DNA of 64,000 nt from assembly GCA_039566865.1 (NCBI GenBank), contig CM076949.1, forward strand, positions 4,989,501 to 5,053,500, written 5' to 3'. Below are positions 21,601 through 31,485 of the stretch, piece by piece. This DNA is from Aurelia coerulea. Lineage: Eukaryota > Cnidaria > Scyphozoa > Semaeostomeae > Ulmaridae. Each line of letters begins with the position of its first letter. Position 1 is the stretch's first letter. The notes beneath the pieces are model-generated. The model was not told the origin of the DNA and ran no database searches. It saw only the letters and a list, made by a program, of their open reading frames with translations. The translations under genes were made by a program, and so were the position numbers.

Positions 21601-24600
21601 TTATTAAAGTCCCAGGACAGCAAGGAATCTACGCCATGCCTCTTTTTATGCAGGTACAGTGTACACAAATAAAACTATTTCATGGAACATGCGTTGCTGA
21701 GAGCAATGCGCGCTTTTAAATAAAGATGAAACTGTCAAGAAAGTGGTTCCTTTGGGGTTCTTCATTATCAGTTTTGTCATTTAATTAAGAAATACCTTAT
21801 TTAATAGTCAAGAAATATTTGAAAGTTTCTCTCATCTAAATTTTTCTATGCTTTCGGGAATATTGCGTGACCTTCTCACAGCTTGCAGAGACGAGTTCTT
21901 AGAGATTTGAAAGAATTGAACTGAGATCATTGAGAGAATCGTCTTGAGAGAACTGAATGCTTCATTCACACACACGTCTGATTGTAGCAAAGAAATGATG
22001 AGGTTCTCCATTTCCAAGCTAAGGTACTACCGGGTGAGACAAAAAGAAATCCCCGTTTTAAGGGTCAAAGCTCCCTGGATATCATGACAATGATATCAGC
22101 AAATATATACCGGGTGAGCCAGAAAAAAGTTCCCACTTTTGAAAATTCATAGCATCAAGAGTACTAAATGGATTGGAATGAATCAATATTTGCTTGACAG
22201 CCAAAAGATCGAAGTATTTTTGTGATTTTTCTCATGTTCTTACGAGCATTGGAAAAATTGGTAAATTCAAGCTTACAAAAACTTGATGGTTGCAAAATGA
22301 CTGAAAACAGCCTAAAATTCTTGATCAAATCACAGAGGACTCCTCGCTCAGAACAACAGAGAAAATGCAATTTCTCATGGGTGAGAGATATCGTCTGCAC
22401 ATCTATTGCCATGGGATTGAAAATCTTTAGTATCTGTTTGAGAATCTATTTCTTGTAACTCTTGAGAGAGGTGAAACGTATGTGCGTATTGTTCTGTGTG
22501 AGGAGAGTCCTAACGATTTGATCAAGTGTTTTGGGCCTTTTTTCTGTCATTTTGCAGCCATGAAATTTTTGTAAAGTTGAATTTACCTATATTTGCAGTG
22601 CTTGTAAGAAGATGAGAAAAATCACAAATATACTTCGATCTTTTGGCTTTCAACTAGAATTTGATTCATTCAAATCCATGAAGTACTTGTGGTGCTACGA
22701 ATTTTAGAAAGTGGGAACTTTTTTCTGGCTCACCCAGTAGTTTAATGGTAGAAATGTTCAAATCTACTAATAGAAGTTACCTGACTGAAATCGGCAACTC
22801 CATTTTGAAATCATAAGGGATTTTCTCGAGAAAGCCTCTTCAAAAACCTTCAAAACGTGCCCAGAATCATAAACAAAGTTCCCTAACATTTCTGCCTTCC
22901 AATGGCCATACAGCAATGACTTGTGGACGCTTTAGCACGTGCTATCCTCTTGGGAGGATGAACAAGTCCTCCCCCTTGTATCGATGACCTATTCAGGGGG
23001 ATTCCATTCTCCCAAGAGGACAAAATACATGAATTTATGCGAGTGTCATCAATTTTAGGAAGGAAAATTTGCTCATTATTTTCATTCGTTTTTGCAGGTT
23101 TTTGGAAGGCGCCTTCTGCAGAAAATCACCCATATCCATGGGAAGGAATGGCCGATTATGGCCGGGTAAATTACTGAACCTAGTTGAACATATTGGCAAT
23201 AAAACAAGACAGTTTTCAATATTATTGCTTTGACATTCATGGAGCAGTGGCCTTCCAAGCCGGGATTCTTTTTTCTGACTCACCCGGTAGCTTATATCGC
23301 GATCAAAAATCTCTCAAAATTGTTATACTGGAACGCGAATGTTTTGCATTCAGTATTTCACGATTAAAACCAGTTTTTCACGATTGAAACTAGCAGGAAA
23401 ACGGCGTTTCCGGTAGCTATTCTATTTAAAGGAATTTGCCTTTGTTTACAAATAGGTTCTCTGGTAAACACGGGGTAAATACTCCTTAGAAAAATCATCA
23501 TGCTTCAAACTTTTTTCTAGGAAATTTTCACGAAGAATGGTGGTACCTTGATTGACAATGAAAAAGTCGAAAAGATCATTCCAGGAGAAATAATAATAGT
23601 TAAAACCACGACTCGGGAAATTAAAACGAGGAAAGTTATAATTACTTCAGGTGAGCAACAAGGGCAGATTTTGTAGTACAATGCAACAGTTGCGTTTGAT
23701 TGACACCTCAATTCAAAGCGATCAGCGACTGAAGACAAAGGAGATTCTTTCAGGCAGTAATTCAAAACAAATAAAGCCGCAAAATTTTCCCCGAGACTAG
23801 TTGGGCAAACTCTCTCCCTGTGCAAGCGAAAGGTGGTTTTTAAGAGGAGCTGCGTGCTTATATCGAAAGAAGAAGGGTAAATCTAAAGTTGTTTGTGGCG
23901 GATTTTGTTTATTTGATTCAGGAGCTGTTTCGTAATCGTTTCTTTTAAGCCATAAATACGCGAGAATTACATGCCTTCTGCTGGGTTTCTGAATCAAATG
24001 AAAAAAACCCGCCAGACAGAACTTTAGATCTACCCTTCTTCTTTCGTTTCTTCGAATGACGTGACCTCAAGGGTCCTGGTGCAATTATGCCACTCAAACA
24101 GAAACTACTCGAAGAGCACACTTGGGTGGCATGATTGGTCCAGGGCCCTCGAGTTCACGTCAATCTGTCGCCACGCGTGGGGAATAAAATTGCGCCTTCG
24201 CAGGAGAGGCAAACAAAGCACAGGAAGGAAACAAAGTCGATATATCACGAACAACATGATAAATTAGAATAGGAATAACTAGATGTATCATGCATAAATC
24301 GTTTTTAAATTCAGCGTTTCCTACAGCCCATGTTAAAAGTCAGTTATCTAGTTTAAATATTTGCATTCTTGCAGGGCCATGGACATCGGAACTCACTAGA
24401 CAGTTGGAACTGAAGCTTCCACTACAGGTAAACGAAAGCTTGTGTGATATTTAGCAATAATTTACCTTAAAGGGAGTACAAAGACCAACATGCTTTGCGC
24501 GAAGTCAGCGACTGGCTTCCCACAGCTTCCAGAATAACTGACTGCACGAAATTCACAAAAACAAAGACAAACGATGGCAAAGGCTGCTGGTCTTTGTACT

Positions 24601-27600
24601 CCCTTTAACACATGTAAATCTAAGAAAATAGATTGAAAATAGAAACAGACAGATACAATAACTCAGTGAATAGAAAACAAAGGGACGAAAGAACATGTGA
24701 CTTCTGTAATGAAATTGGTAAACTTTGTGTAGATAATGAAGTTCAACTTCCTTTTCAACTGCAAAAATAACATGCATTTAAGAGGTGATTTTTTCACTAA
24801 AATCGGAATTGATGATAAAAAGTTCAAAGACATTTACTTCAACTCAAAAATTGACATCATCAAAGAAATAATGACAAATCCAAATTATACAATAGAACTG
24901 AACTATTTAGCAGAATTTATATACACAAATCTGAAAACTGTAGAAAAAACACTTAGATCGATTGAAATAATTGCTTATATATTCGTAAACCTCAGATTAG
25001 AGTAATTAATGTTACGTAGTTTTAGTAGATTCGTAGTGAGCAATGTATTAGTAATACGATATTGCTGTAAACTACTAGACCCTATGATTGGATGATGAAA
25101 ATATGAAATTGAAATTGTAAATCATTTTTTGAGCAAGGCCAGCCGTTGTCATGATATCGTACGTGGGATGTACCACTCCCTATAAGGGCCTGTTTATATG
25201 GGCAAAAACACCTCACCTGCCAGACCCGGGGCTGACAGGCGAGATTCCTCCTTCCTATAGAATCCCATTGTTTTTTCAATTCGCGTTTATATGACAAACG
25301 CGACACCACCGGTATGGTGAGATATCGCCTCACCAGAGGTGCAATCTCACCTGGTCGAGGTGAAATTTTTCCATATAAACGAAACACGACCGGTATGGTG
25401 AGGTGTATTCGCTTTCTTCGTTGATTTCTATTGTTTAAGTCGTTCTGATTTCACGGATGAGAGACTTTACTCCACTTCGCATTTGGCTGACAGGCGAGGT
25501 AAAAATCTCATATAAACAGTGCTTGAAATTTACCTCGCCTGTCAGCCCCGGGTCTAGCAGGTGGGGTGTTTTTCCTCATATAAACATGCCCTAAAACCAT
25601 ACAAGATTTCTAAGAAAGCAAAAGGATTCCTAGAGGATTTCTGGGATTTCTCGCGAAAATAAAAGGATTTCAGAAAAAGTGAATAAAATTTGTAGAGAGT
25701 GATTTACCCCTTGATAAACACCTCTTGGTAATTTTCTCAAAGCAGGAAGATAATAAAGATATGCGCCGAAAAGCATTTGCTTACTGAGCCAGATGATCGT
25801 GAAGATTTTCTCGCTGTTGTTGCTTTCGTGCTTTCGTTTTCCTTCTCAAACTTTACCAGATTTGGACGCTCGATCTAAACCTATTTTCTAACAAGTAAAG
25901 AGGTACCTAAGTCCTTTCAAATTTCGCCTGCCTCTTTCGCCCCGGAGGGGGACGAAAATTAAAGGGGGTGAATTGCGGAAATATTTTAGGGGGCGAAAAT
26001 TAGAGGGGGCAAAAATTAAAGGAAGCGAAAAAATCTATTTTCTATAAAAAAAACTTAAGTTTTGATTGTAATACAAAATACAAGACATTCATTACTCTTC
26101 GATAACAATGCTATTGTCCTCCCCCGTGTCTGAGGGGTGATTTTGTTGTTCTAGTTCCACCGTGTTCTCTTCCTCGGGGCCATATCCATCCAAATTACGT
26201 CATATCAATCCAAACCAGGGGGCGAAAATTAAAGGGAGCGAAACTCCCGCGGAATTTCTGCACAAGGGGGGCGAAAATTAAAGGGAGCCAAAATTGAAGG
26301 CAGGCGAAATTTGAAATGACTAAGGTATATTGTAGGGTCTCATACGCGGGTGTTTACTGTATATCATCCGAAAGTCGACTTTCCGGCCGCAAAGGATCTT
26401 CGTTAGCTATGAGTCTTAAATATTAGAAATGAAATAGTATATGCTATTAATTTCATTATTGGTTTCCAAGTACTTTTAACGTTAATAAACTTGATTTCCA
26501 CAGCCGGTCCTTATAAACGTATGTTACTGGAAGACGACCGACGAAAGGTATCGTGCTGATAAGGGATTTCCGACTTTTGGTGATTTTGGAAGTGGAAGTG
26601 CAAAGAAATGCCAGACATATGGCCTTCCCTGTATCGAATATCCTAACATGCTAAAGGTATGCCCCTTTATTTCAATGTGTTAGTCCAGTCGCTTAAGTCA
26701 ATTTCTTGGTCAGATCGTGACAGAGCACCAAACTTTCCTAGATGATATCTAGGGGCATGGAGAACATTTTTAGAAGGGGTGCCGCTTTCTATCGATTCCA
26801 GGGGGTAACCTACGGATAGAAATCTTATGACGTCATACGAAAATTTCCAAAAAGACTCCTAGCGGGTACTTGAGTTTGACTGCGCCAACTTAGAGAGTTT
26901 ACTTGAATCATAACTTCCTGCAAATGAACCTTTTATTAACATTTTAAAATGTTTTAATCAAATACATTTAAGATTTTTCAAAACCGGGGGTCAACGTACA
27001 CGTGTACGGGGCTCAAAGCTACAAATAACAAACCGTGACGAGAAAGTACCCGTATTTTCCATGAGAAACTTAACTCTCTGGTCACTTGATATTAAGAAAC
27101 TCGAGTGACAGAAATGTATTACTTAGGGATGTTTTCTTTTTGAATGAAGCTCTTTTATTTCACAAGAAGCATACTTTCGATTTTTCGTTGAACTTTATAG
27201 AAAATAAGTGTAATATTTCGCAAGCAGTGAACTCTTTGCATGGGTTTCTTAGTACAGCAAATAGACAGAAACTTACCCATGGAGCTAATAAGTGTCATGT
27301 CAGATTTTAAGTGTAAGCAAGTTTGATTTGTACATAATTCTGAAATACACGCATTTTGTCTGCCGTATAAGAATTGCTTACAAGACATTGCAGGCTCAAT
27401 TTTTCGAAAGTCAAGTTGAGATGCTACCTAGATTAAAAAGGCTAAAAAACTTTTGTAATTTTCAATTCACTTCTGATTTTTTGAGCATTTTAGATCAAGA
27501 TAAAATCAGATTTTTTGAAAATTCCTTTTATTTTAAAATGCTTGAAAGGGATAAGTAATCTCCTCATTTAGAGCATCATGCAATATACCAGGCACAATTT

Positions 27601-30600
27601 AGGATAGCATTGATTGTGTAGGGTCAGTGTAGGGAGCCTACGCTACCCTACACGTAACAGGTAGATAGGCTTCCAGGTAGATAGGCTACTCTGCATAACA
27701 ATAAAAAAATTCAATGAGAGAATTGGAAATGTTGATGCTCGCAAAATTGGCGTGAAAGGTTTAATGTCATGGCAAAAATACACGGCTTCAATTCCAAAAG
27801 CTTTCTGCATTAAAGACAATTGTTTTAGATCCGGCGCTAGGCTAGGCCACAGTCGTCGCTGCAGCAAACAACAAAATATAGGTGCGCACGCACCTGTAGG
27901 GTGTAGGCTCCCTACGGTGGAACCTACAAAGAAAAATTCATCCTAAATTGTGCCTCATTTGCCATGCAAACATATTTCATTTCTCTCAAGGCAACAAGGG
28001 TGAATTTCGTAAGGCAAAGAAGTCATCTCTCCGAGAAGACAAAGCGATGTACGGCCCTGAAGAATAGATTTCACACCTCTGAGTGCACTCAATCAAATCA
28101 AAATAAACAGAGAGAGCAACACATCATGGTTGACTGCGCTGAAGGTGTGAAATCTATTCTTCAGGCGTTGGAATCGCTTTGTCTTGATCAAGCCTGTATC
28201 CTTTGTTTTACAAAATTCGCCCTTGCTTCTCAAGGCTGGCAAAGTGATTTTTTCGAAGGGCATCAGATCATATACGTTATTGCTTTTTTAAAGATTTGAT
28301 TTAACTCTTTATGGGAATGAAATGCGTTTGAATGAGGGGATTGTTTATAATTTTGCTCGAGGGTCGTAGGCCTCTTTTTACGCATTTCGAAGTTGCGGAT
28401 TTTTTTTTTTTAATTGAATTTTACTTATCCTTCCAATGTTCTGGAAAAAAGAACAAAATTGAGAAAAACTTCTTCAACCTTTTGGCTATCAAACAAACTT
28501 TGATTATTTCTAATACCTCAAGTCTTCTCCCAGTAGCAAATTTTCAAACGTGGGAAGTTCTTTTCATTCCCGGGTACTTCTCTTTACTGGGTGTCATTAT
28601 GCGCATGCGTATACTAACCGGTTTTGTGTTGTACAGGAAAATATAAAGCCCGAGGTCTTAAAAGTACAGACCGAGCTTGCGAGGTCTGTGCAATAAGACC
28701 GAAGGCTTAATATTTTTCTGTGCAACTACAAAACCAGTTAGTATTAGTTTTATTACCTGATAGCTTCTAATTTTGTCTTATATCGTTTAGTCAAACGCTT
28801 TTTGTAACCGTTATATCGTTTGAGGTCATTGTAAATCTCACAGGCCTAAATTAGTTGCTGTGGTGACAAAAACGTATCATAGAATGCTATGGGAAAACCG
28901 CGGGAAATGTGCGATAAGCCAATGGGATTGGCGGGATTCTTGTATTGCCTCGTTTTTGAAACGTCAGTCAGGTGATATATGTTTATTAATGACCATGTAC
29001 TGCAAACGAGAATTAATTTGACTCTATTTTGATCGAAGATTTGTTTACATCATGGAACAAATGCAAATCCAGATTCAAGAGACATTACATCTTCACTAAA
29101 ACACGATGTGACTGAAATCGGCGAATACATCAAAGAACACTTTGAAAATGTGGAGGACAAACCAAGCATAGTGGAACATTGCATGTACACTGTGAGTATA
29201 TTGTTCATTGATTATGTATGAATAATTTCATGTATGAAGAATTTCATGTATGAAGAATTAATCTTCACAACATTATAAAATGATGATAAAATTCAGATCA
29301 GTAACGCAAAATGTGTAACAAAGCTAAAGGCACCGACTTTTTTGTCGGCTTGCTTTACCTCGAACACTACTCGTTTGTTCCCATTATGTTTTTGCATAAT
29401 AGGCTATCGCAAGCAAGCAACCAAGTAGCCTGCTTCCTGCTTCTTTTTCTTTTACCCCTGCTTTCCTGTGGACATATTTTTATCCAATTTCTTTTACCCA
29501 GTCGCCAATGCCTAAGCCCCTACTACCCACATAGACTTTAACATAAACGAATTTCGTATCAGATAGGCTGTTTTCAACGAAGTTAAAACGATGCGTCCAA
29601 CTTTAGCTCAATCGTGAAGGCACTCCAAGGCTAGCGAGTATCGAAAAGGTAGGCAAGGGAAGACGAGGATTATGAGTGTGGTAGAAGCAAATTTCCAGAA
29701 AGTTGTGCCAAAATTGCTCCTTATTAAACTATTTTTTATACATGGCTTCTTTGGTTTTTATGTGGTTGTCATCCTCTTGAAGAAGTCATATCCTTTCAAT
29801 CTGGCCTGCACATTAATGTACACATTACATTTCCCTGGGTACCAGAGAGCATAGGTTCCAAATCTTTAACTCGGCGTAAAAAGGTGGGTGTAAAATTCAA
29901 TGACCTATTTCTTCTGATTGAATGGCTTAAGAGAAACTTTAGGTGTTTATCTGTAATTCTACCATTGGACTTCCCACAAATTTAGAATATTTTTCAAAAT
30001 TACAGCGTATTTTCCATTTCAGCTCATTTAGGATGTGACATCATCAAATTTCTAAATCATAAACCAGAAGAGTGACAGACTTTTGCTTGATGCCATATTG
30101 TAGGCATCCATAAACCATAGTTCTCTTCGAAATTACTTCATGTTGCGTCAGACGGTTTAGAAATTACGATGGTTTAAAATTTTTTTTGAAAATTTTTCTT
30201 GAATTCTTGAAAAAGAAGAAAAACACTCTAATTCTGAAAATATTAAAGATTTCAGAAAAGTCCAACGGTAGAATTATATAGAATCAGCTGAAGTTTCTTT
30301 GACGCCATTCAGTTGAAAGAAATAGGTCATTCAATTTTACACCAGCCTTTTTAAAGATTTGGAACCTATGCTGTACCAGAGCCAAACAAATTTAAAAGAA
30401 GAAAAAAGAACCTTTTTTTATGAATCTAAATTTTTGGCTCTGGCACCCAAGGGTAACATTACATGGTTACTCTGAAGATGCCCTAGTGGGCGAAACTTGT
30501 ATACATTGAGGGAAAATAAAAAGCTGAAAAGACGGAATTGATTTCTATTTTCTTTGAATTGCCTCTTCAACCGTACACTATATATTATATTCTTTGCCAC

Positions 30601-31412
30601 TATTTAGCAGCAGCAACATGTCTGATGAGCATAAATTTCAAATCGTCTGCCCTTTGCTACAGGACATACCCTTGTCTAGCCTGCGTGCAGACTCAATTTT
30701 CCTAAAGTTTTTAGGATAGTTGAGTCTGCACGCAGTCTAGCCCTTGTCCAGTTTCATCTTGGCGGACCAGTTAGACAGCATAAATTTTGATGGGAAGCGT
30801 AAAAGACAACAGCTATCGTACCTTTTCCCTCAAATAATAATTCTTCATACATAGCAACAAGGGCACTTAGGCTGCTTGAAACTGTTCAGACAAGTGAGCA
30901 AATGCTGGCTACTGCGGTTTCCAGATATCTGGAAAATTAATTTATGTTGCCTTTGTTGACATGCATGTCGCATAATTTGAATAGAGGATTGACATAATTA
31001 ATTTGGTGGCTGTTCCAATTTATTGTTTTTTGTTTCGTAGACCCTTTCTTCTTTTGAATAGTTGGTCCACTTGTAGGCTAGCGCAAGGGACGTTGATGAT
31101 TATTTCGAGGTTTTTGAGAAATTGTATCTTCTCAAATTTACCGCTTTCTGCTTCTACAATGTCACAGAGCATCAAATCAAATTTTGTAGAAACTTAACAT
31201 TAATTGTCTCAGCTTTGAAATAGATTCCAGTTATATTAGTAAATTGTGCTTTCTCAAGCACTCGATATGTTAATTCTTCCATCAAATCAATTCTCAGATT
31301 GTTATTTCCCCAGTCAACTCCGGATGATGACTTCATTATTGACAGACATCCAAAGTACAACAATGTCATCATTGGTGCAGGATTCTCAGGTAAGTCATTG
31401 AACTGTTGTGAA

Positions 31413-31485
<73 letters not shown>

